From positions 1 to 38,665 of the forward strand of contig CASFRN010000061.1 of assembly GCA_949296855.1 (NCBI GenBank): 38,665 bases of DNA. Reading direction: 5' to 3'. The notes beneath the pieces are model-generated. The model searched no databases. It worked only from the letters and a program-made list of their open reading frames with translations, and was not told the origin of the DNA. Of this stretch, positions 1-6,843 are shown one piece after another. Position numbers and translations under genes: made by a program. This DNA comes from an uncultured Bacteroides sp. Lineage in GTDB: Bacteria; Bacteroidota; Bacteroidia; Bacteroidales; Bacteroidaceae. Numbering within the stretch: the first letter of the stretch is position 1; the number at the start of each line of letters is the position of its first letter.

Positions 1-59
1 GACAAATTAAAAAGTCGTTCCCGAATCTGATACCGCATAAGATGCAGTATATCAACGGT

Positions 60-67
60 TATATTTG
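60..67 (+). promoter_or_regulatory. possible -7 box upstream of the accessory operon
   Basis: The sequence TATATTTG fits the Bacteroidetes -7 consensus TAnnTTTG. No convincing TTG/TTTG -33 element sits 19-21 bp upstream, so support is weak. If real, transcription would start near 74 and leave a leader of about 120 nt before the DUF2158 gene. Nothing else is recognised in 1-178. Confidence 0.3.
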
Positions 68-196
68 CAAATGTTTAGCTCTTTTTTTCATTTTGGTCTT
101 TATTCGACTTCCCGAATATCATATATTGCAGTTCCACGCTTCTTTTTTGTTAATTTTTAAATCTTCGGGGGACGGGAGATGTTGGAGGACTTAATC

Positions 197-433
197 ATGT
201 ATCATAATTATGCAGTTGGCAACATTGTAAGATTAAAATCTAATGGTCAAGAAATGCAAATAACTTCAGTCTGTAGAAATCCATTTGATGGAGAGCTTTC
301 TGGATATATTGTTTGTGAATGGGAAGAAGATGGAAGTCAGTTTAAACGTACATTTCATGTAGATGAAGTGGAATTTGTTAATATGGGAGATGCTAAACCC
401 TATGATGTTGATAGTAATTCTTATTCTTCTTGA
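197..433 (+). CDS. DUF2158 (YodC-like) small protein
   Basis: This is a 78-residue soluble protein with no signal peptide. The N-terminal VGNIVRLKSNGQEMQITSV and the later YIVCEWEEDG...KRTFHVDEVEFV match the DUF2158/YodC pattern, a small beta-barrel-like fold of unknown role (GDxVxLKSGGpxMTV...VxCxWF). The start at 197 is preferred over the in-frame ATG at 179 because GGAGG (184-188) lies 8 bp upstream and the product then begins just before the conserved domain. It is first in the plus-strand AT-rich block and lies 50 bp before the next gene, so co-transcription with 484-3743 is plausible. The biochemical function is unknown for the family; the family assignment rests on motif resemblance only. 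Confidence 0.7.
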   Translation: MYHNYAVGNIVRLKSNGQEMQITSVCRNPFDGELSGYIVCEWEEDGSQFKRTFHVDEVEFVNMGDAKPYDVDSNSYSS

Positions 434-483
434 TGGTAATTGTAAGATGAATGCTTCATTTATAAATAAAGGTTTAATAAGTT

Positions 484-1074
484 ATGACTCATATTATCAG
501 AATATTTGTATTTGTTTATATAGTAGGATTTGGTAGTTTTTTGTTAAAAGCTAATCCGATTGTAATAGAATATCCTATGGTTGTTGAGAAATCAATAGAA
601 TATTGTGTTATAAACAAAATATGTATCGATGATAATCATACAGAAATCTTCTTTTATTATAAAAATCCATCTTCAAAAGGTTGGATTAATTTTTCGCGTA
701 CTACAACGTTGGAAATTTTACGAAGTAGTGAATCATATGAATTGCAATATGCTAAAGGCATTCCTTTATCTCCTTATAAACAAGATTTGAGATTTGGAGA
801 AGGCGTATATTTTTCGTTAGTATTTCCGTCAGTATTAAAAGAAATAAAACGAGGAGATTTTATTAGGATAAAAGAAAATCTTCAAGGAGGTTTTCTGTTT
901 TCATTCCGTTTATATACTAATATTAAGGAATACTCACGACAATGCAAATTAATGAATGATTTTGTATATAAGCAGAAAATGAAAACGAATAATAATAAAG
1001 AAAGCGCAATACGCAGTAAAAGCCAAAGAAAAAGGAAGGTATTAAAAAAAGATCCTGATTTTAAAATAGATTAA
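484..1074 (+). CDS. unknown exported protein, shared-tail type A
   Basis: I do not recognise this 196-residue protein. Residues 1-23 form a hydrophobic signal-like segment ending near KANP, so it is probably exported. The body is beta-rich looking, with aromatic and charged residues and no catalytic motif I can name. The last 15 residues (RKRKVLKKDPDFKID) are 11/15 identical to the end of the next gene's product, and the DNA just after both stops is also alike (ATATTATGA). The shared basic tail suggests a sorting, cleavage or interaction signal, but that is inference. It is 34 bp upstream of the next exported protein and followed by a lipoprotein protease, apparently one operon. Codons are very AT-rich compared with the housekeeping genes after 4778. 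Confidence 0.75.
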   Translation: MTHIIRIFVFVYIVGFGSFLLKANPIVIEYPMVVEKSIEYCVINKICIDDNHTEIFFYYKNPSSKGWINFSRTTTLEILRSSESYELQYAKGIPLSPYKQDLRFGEGVYFSLVFPSVLKEIKRGDFIRIKENLQGGFLFSFRLYTNIKEYSRQCKLMNDFVYKQKMKTNNNKESAIRSKSQRKRKVLKKDPDFKID

Positions 1075-1108
1075 TATTATGATAGTTCATTTGGTGGAAT
1101 ATTTATGT

Positions 1109-2098
1109 ATGAAAAAAGTTTTACTTTTATCTTGTATTTTATTGTGTTTTCTTCCTGCGAAAGCCCAAACCTATAAGTATTATACGAATAGTTTTTCATG
1201 TAAAACATATGCAAATGGTTCATGGACTGACTGGAGCCAATGGGAAGATTCGCATATTCTTGTTGTTATTAGCTTGGATAAGAATATTATATCTATTTAT
1301 AGTGAAAAGATCCAAGAGTATGATATATACGAATATGGAGGTAAGGAATCTGATAACAATGGTGGTGAGTCATTGAACTTTAGTTGTGTTGATAGAAATG
1401 GTTTGCCTTGTGGGATAAGATTTAGAATTCAATCAGATGGGGCTAAGCAATTATATATTGATTATAAAAATGCAATATGGGTTTACGGATTGATTGAGAG
1501 TTGGAGCATATATCAGGACAAAAAGTATTCCAATGAGCAATTCAATGAAAAAAGGAATAAAGATAAGATAATATACAAACCTTATGTACGGAAGTCAACA
1601 ACAGGTTCCGTTTATATTAAATCAATAAAAATTTCTTATAGCGAAACTCGTGTAGATTTTGTGACATGTTATACGGGAAATTATATTTTCTTGCATGCTC
1701 CGGGGACTAAAAACGCATTGTATATTAGAGCTAATGATCAGAAGTATAAGTTGAAAAAGGTATTGAATATAGCGATGGAAGATAAAGTGACTTTTTGTCC
1801 TTTTAATTCAGTGATAGAGTTTTCTGCAATATTTGAACCTTTTCAGACTGTTGTGAGTGAATTAGATGTGATAGAAGGAGAATCAGGAGAATGGAACTTT
1901 TATGGAGTCAGTACATCCAATGTATTAGGAGGAGATAATAATATTCCCAATTTATATGAATTGGGTAAGCGCAATTATGAGTCTCATATGAGGCAATTTA
2001 ATAAATCTTTACCGAATAATGAAGTGAAGCGGTTTCCAGCTAAGCCTGTACGGAAAAGGAAACAATTACAAAAGGATTCTAACTTTAAAATTGATTGA
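1109..2098 (+). CDS. unknown exported protein, shared-tail type B
   Basis: This is a 329-residue protein of unknown function. The start at 1109 is chosen over 1079 because it gives a classic signal peptide (MKKVLLLSCILLCFLPAKAQ) with cleavage after AKA; the 1079 start would put ten extra residues before the Lys-Lys n-region. The mature part is rich in Tyr, Ser and Lys, and I see no known fold motif. The C-terminus RKRKQLQKDSNFKID closely matches the tail of the upstream protein, which implies a common recognition feature or a partial tandem duplication. Its stop lies 4 bp before the start of the trypsin-like lipoprotein at 2103, suggesting coupled translation and a functional link with that protease. 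Confidence 0.75.
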   Translation: MKKVLLLSCILLCFLPAKAQTYKYYTNSFSCKTYANGSWTDWSQWEDSHILVVISLDKNIISIYSEKIQEYDIYEYGGKESDNNGGESLNFSCVDRNGLPCGIRFRIQSDGAKQLYIDYKNAIWVYGLIESWSIYQDKKYSNEQFNEKRNKDKIIYKPYVRKSTTGSVYIKSIKISYSETRVDFVTCYTGNYIFLHAPGTKNALYIRANDQKYKLKKVLNIAMEDKVTFCPFNSVIEFSAIFEPFQTVVSELDVIEGESGEWNFYGVSTSNVLGGDNNIPNLYELGKRNYESHMRQFNKSLPNNEVKRFPAKPVRKRKQLQKDSNFKID

Positions 2099-2102
2099 TA
2101 TT

Positions 2103-3743
2103 ATGAGAATAAATTTAGTTTTTGTTGTAGTTTGTCTGATTGCTTTTTCTTCATGCAAACCGACCCTGAAAGAAATTGTTGAAGAAGCAGAATGGGCGAC
2201 GTTTATCATTTATACGTATGATGAGTATGGTTCTCCAAGTGGAACTGGTTCTGGTTTCTTCATTGATGGTGAGGGAACTGGTATAACTAATTATCATGTA
2301 CTGGATGGTGCTGTCAAGGCTATATTAAAAACCTCGGATGGGGAGAAATATGAAATAGATCAGGTGATTGCTTCTGATAGGAAGTGGGATATAGCGAAGT
2401 TTACCATACGCAATGAAAAAGATAAAAGTTTTTCATATTTGGATTTTGCTGATAAGGAAGTAGAAAAAGGTGATAAGGTTTATAATATCAGTAGTCCGAT
2501 GGGATTGGAGGCGAGTGTATCGGAGGGTATAGTTTCATCATTAAGAAATGATGGTCAACATGGTAGTACGATACAAATTACGGCACCTATATCTTCTGGA
2601 AGTAGTGGGAGCGCATTGTTGAATGAAGATGGAAAAGTTTTTGCGGTTGCTACTTTTAAATATAATAGGGGTGAGAACCTTAATTTTGGAGTGGCAATAG
2701 ATAGAGAAAAATTGGAGTTGATGGATGGGAATGATTTTGTAAAGAGAAATAGCAAGTTCAATAAGAAAGATAATTTTATCATTCTGAACATATCGAATAG
2801 TGGCGACCAGAATGTGGTATTGAATGCCTTGGAGTTTAAGGATGATGCAACTATTGCGTATTTCTCATATACCAATCTGGATATGTCTACAGCTAATAAT
2901 ATGTTGATATGGACAAAGTTAGGAGAGGGCGATAAAGGCTTCCTAATTCATGATTTGGACAGAGATAAGAAATATTATATAACTTCATCGTCCATTGGTA
3001 CAGATAAAGATAGTGGAACGCCAGTCCCTTTAGCTTCCAATTATAAGTTTAAAGTGTTTTTTCCTCCGATAAAAGATATACCTTCGAATATAGATATAGC
3101 GGAAGGATATGCTCCTAAAAGTTGGCAATTCCGTAATATTTGCTTAGATGAATATAAAGACAATTGGGAAATAGACATGAATGCTTATCAGAAAGAATAT
3201 GCTTATTCAAATATGCATGAGGGACATTTAGCAGATGCAGAGAATTTGTTTTTAGCAATGCTTGATGAAGACCCTGAGGATTTACAAGCATTGAATGCTA
3301 TGGGGATTATTTCTTTTGTATTGGAAAATTATAGTAATGCTGAAGTATATTTCACACGTGCGATAGAAGCGCATCCCAATAATAGTACAGGTTATTTGAA
3401 TCGATCTCAAATATATCAATTGCGTGGTGATAATCAGTTAGCTTTACGTGATTTAACTCAAGCCGTGAATAATAGTGCTCAGTCAGATGATTATTACAAA
3501 AGGGCATTGCTTTATATAAAGTTGGAAGAATGGGAAAAGGCAGAAAAAGATTTGAATAAAGTAATAAAGACGGAAGATTACAAACGGGATGCCGAACCTT
3601 ATGTTTATCGTGCTATTTGTAAGTCGCAACAACGTAAACGACAAGCTGCTTGTAAAGATATAGAAATTGCATATAATCTTACAAATGATAAAGAATTGGA
3701 AGATATGCTACAAAAAATGTGGAATGATTGTGGGTGTTATTGA
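2103..3743 (+). CDS. trypsin-like (S1C) serine protease lipoprotein with C-terminal TPRs
   Basis: This is a 546-residue envelope protein. Residues 1-18 look like a lipoprotein signal (CLIAFSSC, lipid Cys about 18). A DegP/HtrA-type protease domain follows with a visible catalytic triad: His65 in TNYHVLDG, Asp96 in KWDIAKF and Ser168 in SSGSSGSALL. A middle domain of unknown type leads to tetratricopeptide repeats over roughly the last 170 residues (for example AENLFLAMLDEDPEDLQALN and YLNRSQIYQLRGDNQLALRD). No PDZ domain is apparent, unlike DegP. The start at 2103 was taken because an upstream TTG (2091) overlaps the previous gene and would bury the signal peptide. The two preceding genes encode exported proteins with a common basic tail, which makes them candidate substrates or partners; this is inferred from context only. 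Confidence 0.85.
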   Translation: MRINLVFVVVCLIAFSSCKPTLKEIVEEAEWATFIIYTYDEYGSPSGTGSGFFIDGEGTGITNYHVLDGAVKAILKTSDGEKYEIDQVIASDRKWDIAKFTIRNEKDKSFSYLDFADKEVEKGDKVYNISSPMGLEASVSEGIVSSLRNDGQHGSTIQITAPISSGSSGSALLNEDGKVFAVATFKYNRGENLNFGVAIDREKLELMDGNDFVKRNSKFNKKDNFIILNISNSGDQNVVLNALEFKDDATIAYFSYTNLDMSTANNMLIWTKLGEGDKGFLIHDLDRDKKYYITSSSIGTDKDSGTPVPLASNYKFKVFFPPIKDIPSNIDIAEGYAPKSWQFRNICLDEYKDNWEIDMNAYQKEYAYSNMHEGHLADAENLFLAMLDEDPEDLQALNAMGIISFVLENYSNAEVYFTRAIEAHPNNSTGYLNRSQIYQLRGDNQLALRDLTQAVNNSAQSDDYYKRALLYIKLEEWEKAEKDLNKVIKTEDYKRDAEPYVYRAICKSQQRKRQAACKDIEIAYNLTNDKELEDMLQKMWNDCGCY

Positions 3744-3775
3744 TGATATAATATAAGTGTAAACTATATTCGTAT

Positions 3776-3964
3776 TTGTTCATTCAAGAATCATTTGTCA
3801 TAGAACATCAGGATGAATTGAATTGGCAGGCTATGGAATTGAATTCGCGGATAGAATGGACATTCCCTTTGGTGCAATTGTTATTGAGGAAACATGCCCA
3901 ATTACCGGAACCGGAACAATCTAAAGGTTTGAAAGTCGTTGAACTAAATGATAATTTGCTATGA
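3776..3964 (+). CDS. small ORF, possible remnant of a W/N-P-W repeat protein
   Basis: This 62-codon ORF has only a TTG start (3776) or an internal ATG near residue 20. The stretch QDELNWQAMELNSRIEWTF resembles, in my recollection, one unit of a W-x-x-(L/M)-x-x-N-x-x-(I/L)-x-W repeat seen in Bacteroides hypothetical proteins, so this may be a degraded fragment. Against that, its TGA overlaps the next gene's ATG (ATGA at 3961-3964), which is typical of translational coupling. No function is proposed. Confidence 0.35.
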   Translation: MFIQESFVIEHQDELNWQAMELNSRIEWTFPLVQLLLRKHAQLPEPEQSKGLKVVELNDNLL

Positions 3965-4491
3965 CTACAATTATGGTTGGTAAGAATTATAGGATTGAAC
4001 AATGTATGAAATGTAGGCATTGTGACGATTTTATCGAATGCAAGCATTATGAGAAAACGGGTACAAAGTGTGAATATTATGAGTTTCCTATAAACAATTC
4101 AAAGTGGTCGTTTATACGTCTTTTTTCGTTCAAAGGAAGAATAGGAAGGGCAGAAATGTGGTTGACATTTTTGGGGTGTTTTATTAGTGCAATATTGGTA
4201 AACATTTACTTTGTAGAAAATGCTATTTCTACTTCTCTGATATATCTGACTAACGGGCTTTTGCTTTGGATATACTGTGCCCAATATATAAAACGTCTCC
4301 ATGATTTGGATAGACCTGAAACGGATATTTTTTTATTGATTTTAGGCCATTGGATACCTTTTTTGCATGATGGTGAGTGTTTTTACTCCAAAGGTATAGA
4401 TGAAGTTAATAAGCATGGAACATCTCCGAACAAGAGCTTTGAGGAGCAGGTATATAAGTCGAATGATAAATATAAAATATATAGGTATTAA
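3961..4491 (+). CDS. DUF805 family membrane protein with N-terminal Cys cluster
   Basis: This is a 176-residue inner-membrane protein. Residues about 14-38 hold five cysteines (CMKCRHCDDFIEC...C), probably a metal-binding segment fused ahead of the family domain. The DUF805 signatures follow: FKGRIGRAEMW before the first membrane segment, two hydrophobic segments near residues 70-110, IKRLHDLDRPETD in the usual RLHD.GRSGWW position, and the ending KHGTSPNK like the family's NxYGP end. The Gly-Trp part of the RLHDLGR motif has diverged. An alternative start is the ATG at 3973. It overlaps the upstream ORF by 4 bp. The function of DUF805 is unknown; the family call is firm by motif, while the Cys cluster role is inference. 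Confidence 0.8.
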   Translation: MTTIMVGKNYRIEQCMKCRHCDDFIECKHYEKTGTKCEYYEFPINNSKWSFIRLFSFKGRIGRAEMWLTFLGCFISAILVNIYFVENAISTSLIYLTNGLLLWIYCAQYIKRLHDLDRPETDIFLLILGHWIPFLHDGECFYSKGIDEVNKHGTSPNKSFEEQVYKSNDKYKIYRY

Positions 4492-4577
4492 TCATCGAAT
4501 GAAAAAGAGGAAAGTGTCACCGAAATAGGCACCTTGTGGTGTGGGGAATTTTTGCTTGATGTCGTCCGATAACAAAG

Positions 4578-4612
4578 AAAGCCAGCCGAAACGTTGTTTT
4601 TTGCTGGCTTTT
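4578..4612. terminator. bidirectional hairpin terminator between DUF805 gene and tRNA-Leu
   Basis: A 9-bp stem (AAAGCCAGC / GCTGGCTTT) encloses a loop of about 16 nt. On the plus strand it is followed by TTGTCGTTTTT, on the minus strand by a T-rich stretch, so it can end both the accessory operon and the tRNA transcript. It lies 23 bp beyond the tRNA 3' end. Confidence 0.65.
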
Positions 4613-4634
4613 GTCGTTTTTGCCTTAATGTTTG

Positions 4635-4716
4635 TGCGCCTGATAGGACTCGAACCTACACGTCTCACGACACCAGATCCTAAGTCTGGCGCGGCTACCA
4701 ATTACGCCACAGGCGC
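4635..4716 (-). tRNA. tRNA-Leu (anticodon UAG)
   Basis: Read on the minus strand, the acceptor stem is GCGCCTG/CAGGCGC with discriminator A. The anticodon stem-loop CCAGA-CTTAGGA-TCTGG gives anticodon TAG, which reads CUA leucine codons. A long variable arm (TGTCGTGAGACGTG) marks it as class II, and a standard TTCGAGT T-loop follows. The 3' CCA is not encoded. The 3' end faces the AT-rich block at 1-4491, the orientation expected if this tRNA served as an integration target. A matching promoter (4744-4774) and terminator (4578-4612) bracket it. Confidence 0.95.
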
Positions 4717-4743
4717 TTATCCATGTTTTGTGGATTGCGGGTG

Positions 4744-4774
4744 CAAAGATAAGGCTTATTTTCGAGATTGCAAA
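4744..4774 (-). promoter_or_regulatory. promoter for tRNA-Leu
   Basis: On the minus strand TTTG (4771-4774), a 19-bp spacer and TATCTTTG (4744-4751) match the Bacteroidetes -33/-7 consensus. It lies just beyond the stop of the S41 peptidase gene and 27 bp before the tRNA. Confidence 0.7.
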
Positions 4775-4777
4775 ATA

Positions 4778-5926
4778 TTAATCCAAATTCTTCAACACCT
4801 TGCATGCTGTTTCTATCATCGTGTCTTTTCCGCGTGCGATGTCTTCGCTGGTCATATCCACCTTGATGTCTGGGTTTATGCCGAATTCCAACTGGTTCAT
4901 TCCGGGGTCGAGCATCGGGCTGGCAGAGAAGCGGATAGACCAGCCGCAGGGGATTTCGGACGAGAACGGAAGGCCTGAGCCTCCTCCCGTCTTGTCGCCC
5001 ACGAGGGTGACGTTCGGGAATTGGTTCATGCTGTTCACAAAGTCGTTTGTGGCGCTATACGAGCGGCGGTTGGTGAGCACCACGGCTTTCTTTTGCCAGC
5101 GGATGCCGTTCGAAGGTTCGATGTACACGGGTTTGGGTTCGGAGAAATTGTTGTGTCCCGGTCCGGTCTTGTGATACATATAGCCCACCAATACCCGTTC
5201 GTTGGTGAAGCGCGAAGCTAACTTTTGGGCAGTGGTGAGGTTTCCTCCCCCATTATCCCGCACATCGATAATCAGACCGTCGCATACGGCAAGGGCGTTC
5301 AGGGTTTGGTCTAAGTTTCCGTCTCCGATACCGCTTGAGAAGCTCCCGCAATAGATGTATCCGATGTTGTTTTCTAAGATGGCGTAGGTCAGTCCCGATG
5401 AGTTCACATAGTCTTTCCCTAAGTAGATGCTTTGGATGCTGTCGCTGAAATTATGAGGGAAGGCGTCAAACCACGCACGGTATTGCGAGGTACCGGTGGC
5501 ACTGGAGAGGTTCACATGTCCGTCCCTTAGTTCGTTCACCATATCCGAGAGCACTTCGTAGAGGTTTTCCCACGTCATATCGGGCGTGATGCGTTGGGCG
5601 TAGCGGGTGTGCACTTCGTCCCAGTCCAGCCCGTATTCCTCGTGTTTATAGTCGAGGAAGCAATATTGTTCGTCTATGATTTTCCATAACGATTCGAAGT
5701 TGGCTTCAGGCGAGTTGCCCGCTATGTCTTCACGGATGCACGAGCCAAAGAGAAGGCAGATTAGAATTGAACACAGAGACACGGAGGCACAGAGATTTTT
5801 TATTCTGATATGGAAAAGGTTGCGGAGAATTACAGTTCCCCGTATGTATTGAGTTGTGAAATTAAGAGAAATAGGAATACTCTGTGTCTTTGTGTCTCTG
5901 TGTTTCATAAAAAATCGTTTTATCAT
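4778..5926 (-). CDS. S41 family peptidase, lipoprotein, with repeat-derived N-terminal insertion
   Basis: A 382-residue C-terminal-processing-type serine peptidase of the envelope. S41 hallmarks are ELRDGHVNL (about 132-140), the core IDVRDNGGGN (about 220-229) and the nucleophile region NRRSYSATNDF (about 287-296), followed by VGDKTGGG. The lipid-accepting Cys is about residue 63 (ICLLFGSC). Residues about 8-53 are translated from a palindromic repeat element (5770-5905): the arms read KHRDTKTQ and NLCASVSLC. Removing them would leave MIKRFF joined to ILICLLFGSC, a normal lipoprotein signal, so the element appears to have inserted in frame into the signal-peptide codons. Its ATG shares one base with the upstream stop (TGATG), so it is coupled to the DUF3316 gene. 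Whether the long N-terminus is functional is unknown. Confidence 0.85.
   Translation of the reverse strand: MIKRFFMKHRDTKTQSIPISLNFTTQYIRGTVILRNLFHIRIKNLCASVSLCSILICLLFGSCIREDIAGNSPEANFESLWKIIDEQYCFLDYKHEEYGLDWDEVHTRYAQRITPDMTWENLYEVLSDMVNELRDGHVNLSSATGTSQYRAWFDAFPHNFSDSIQSIYLGKDYVNSSGLTYAILENNIGYIYCGSFSSGIGDGNLDQTLNALAVCDGLIIDVRDNGGGNLTTAQKLASRFTNERVLVGYMYHKTGPGHNNFSEPKPVYIEPSNGIRWQKKAVVLTNRRSYSATNDFVNSMNQFPNVTLVGDKTGGGSGLPFSSEIPCGWSIRFSASPMLDPGMNQLEFGINPDIKVDMTSEDIARGKDTMIETACKVLKNLD
5770..5905. repeat. ACACAGAG-family palindromic element inside S41 gene
   Basis: A 136-bp element bounded by inverted arms: AACACAGAGACACGGAGGC... at 5770-5795 and ...TTTGTGTCTCTGTGTTT at 5879-5905. The centre is an unrelated stretch of about 80 bp. 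The arms match those of the element at 6756-6822, and it is read in frame through the peptidase signal-peptide region. MITE/REP-like; no transposase is encoded. Confidence 0.85.
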
Positions 5927-6843
5927 CAGAATGGATTTGTTTTACAAGGAACATTGGCACGGCTCTTCCCGCGCATCAGGTATAGGTGCCGCACGATGCC
6001 TATCATGAAATCGTGCGAATAGGTATGGCTTTTCAGGTGGTTCACCTTGGCTTGCTGGAGGTCGCAGATGTAGCCTACGCGCATCACTGTATTCCGCAGG
6101 GGGAAGTCGAGGGTGAGCAGTTGGCGGAGCGAAGGATTGTTGTGCAGGGAGGTGAACGCCACGTTCCGTCCTCCGTTGCCTAAGGAGAATATCTCGTAAT
6201 ACGATTCGCCGAACTCGGGCGAGAACATTGCGCCCAGCAGGGGCAAGTTTGCTTGATAGCGCAGGGTCATCGGGTAGTTCTTGAGGCGGAATTTCCAGAT
6301 GAGCATTCCCGATGCTCCCAGTCCTCCGTAGGCTTTCGCTTGGGCTGGATTGTTCGAGTTGCGCCGGTTGTACACTACGCCTACATTCAGGTCGAGCATC
6401 GGGCCGAAGAGGACTTTCAGCCCTTCGGCGGGACGGAATTGGTAATGCAGGGCATAGCTCCAGTTCACCAGTCCGCCGTAAGTATGGTTGGTTTGCGAGA
6501 TGTTCTCGGTGTACGAAGCGTGTAGCTGGAGCAGGTTTTGCGCCGAGACGTTCCCGTCCATCAGGCGGGTCATCCGCATTGTCTCGTAAGCGAAGCGCAT
6601 TTCAGGACCTTGGTATTCCAAGGGCGAAAGATAGGTCTCGAACGTATTGTTGTGTCCTGCCCCTATCATTGCCGAGCGCATCACGTAACGGGTTGCCCGC
6701 AAGGAGTCTTGCGCTTGGATGCAGACCGGAGAGCAGGCTAAGGTTATCAGGATAAGAACACAGAGGCACAGAGGCACAAAGGTTTTATTGTTTATTCTCT
6801 GTGTCTTTGTGTCTCTGTGTTCGATATAAATCAATGTTTTCAT
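5926..6843 (-). CDS. DUF3316 family protein, exported, with repeat-derived insertion in signal peptide
   Basis: A 305-residue protein of the Bacteroidales DUF3316 family (function unknown; predicted beta-rich and envelope-associated). The conserved-looking mature part starts at QDSLRATRYVMRSAMIGAG, with FETYLSPLEYQGPEMRF and later YHYQFRP-type strands. The signal peptide is odd: after MKTLIYI, about 22 codons come from a 67-bp palindromic element (EHRDTKTQ... to ...VPLCLCV), then LILITLACSPVCIQAQ resumes. Without the element MKTLIYI-LILITLACS would be an ordinary signal peptide. Its ATG overlaps the topoisomerase stop by 4 bp (ATGA) and its stop overlaps the peptidase start, giving a three-gene coupled operon. 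Codon use is GC-rich like its neighbours. Confidence 0.8.
   Translation of the reverse strand: MKTLIYIEHRDTKTQRINNKTFVPLCLCVLILITLACSPVCIQAQDSLRATRYVMRSAMIGAGHNNTFETYLSPLEYQGPEMRFAYETMRMTRLMDGNVSAQNLLQLHASYTENISQTNHTYGGLVNWSYALHYQFRPAEGLKVLFGPMLDLNVGVVYNRRNSNNPAQAKAYGGLGASGMLIWKFRLKNYPMTLRYQANLPLLGAMFSPEFGESYYEIFSLGNGGRNVAFTSLHNNPSLRQLLTLDFPLRNTVMRVGYICDLQQAKVNHLKSHTYSHDFMIGIVRHLYLMRGKSRANVPCKTNPF
6756..6822. repeat. ACACAGAG-family palindromic element inside DUF3316 gene
   Basis: A 67-bp near-perfect palindrome running from GAACACAGAGGCACAGAGGC to GTGTCTCTGTGTTC with a short AT-rich centre. It is entirely within codons of the signal peptide of the DUF3316 protein and keeps the frame. Same family as 5770-5905. 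Confidence 0.9.

Noticed and set aside
1079-1108. Start of the second exported protein at 1079
   Set aside because: It would place ten residues ahead of an ideal Lys-Lys signal-peptide start at 1109.
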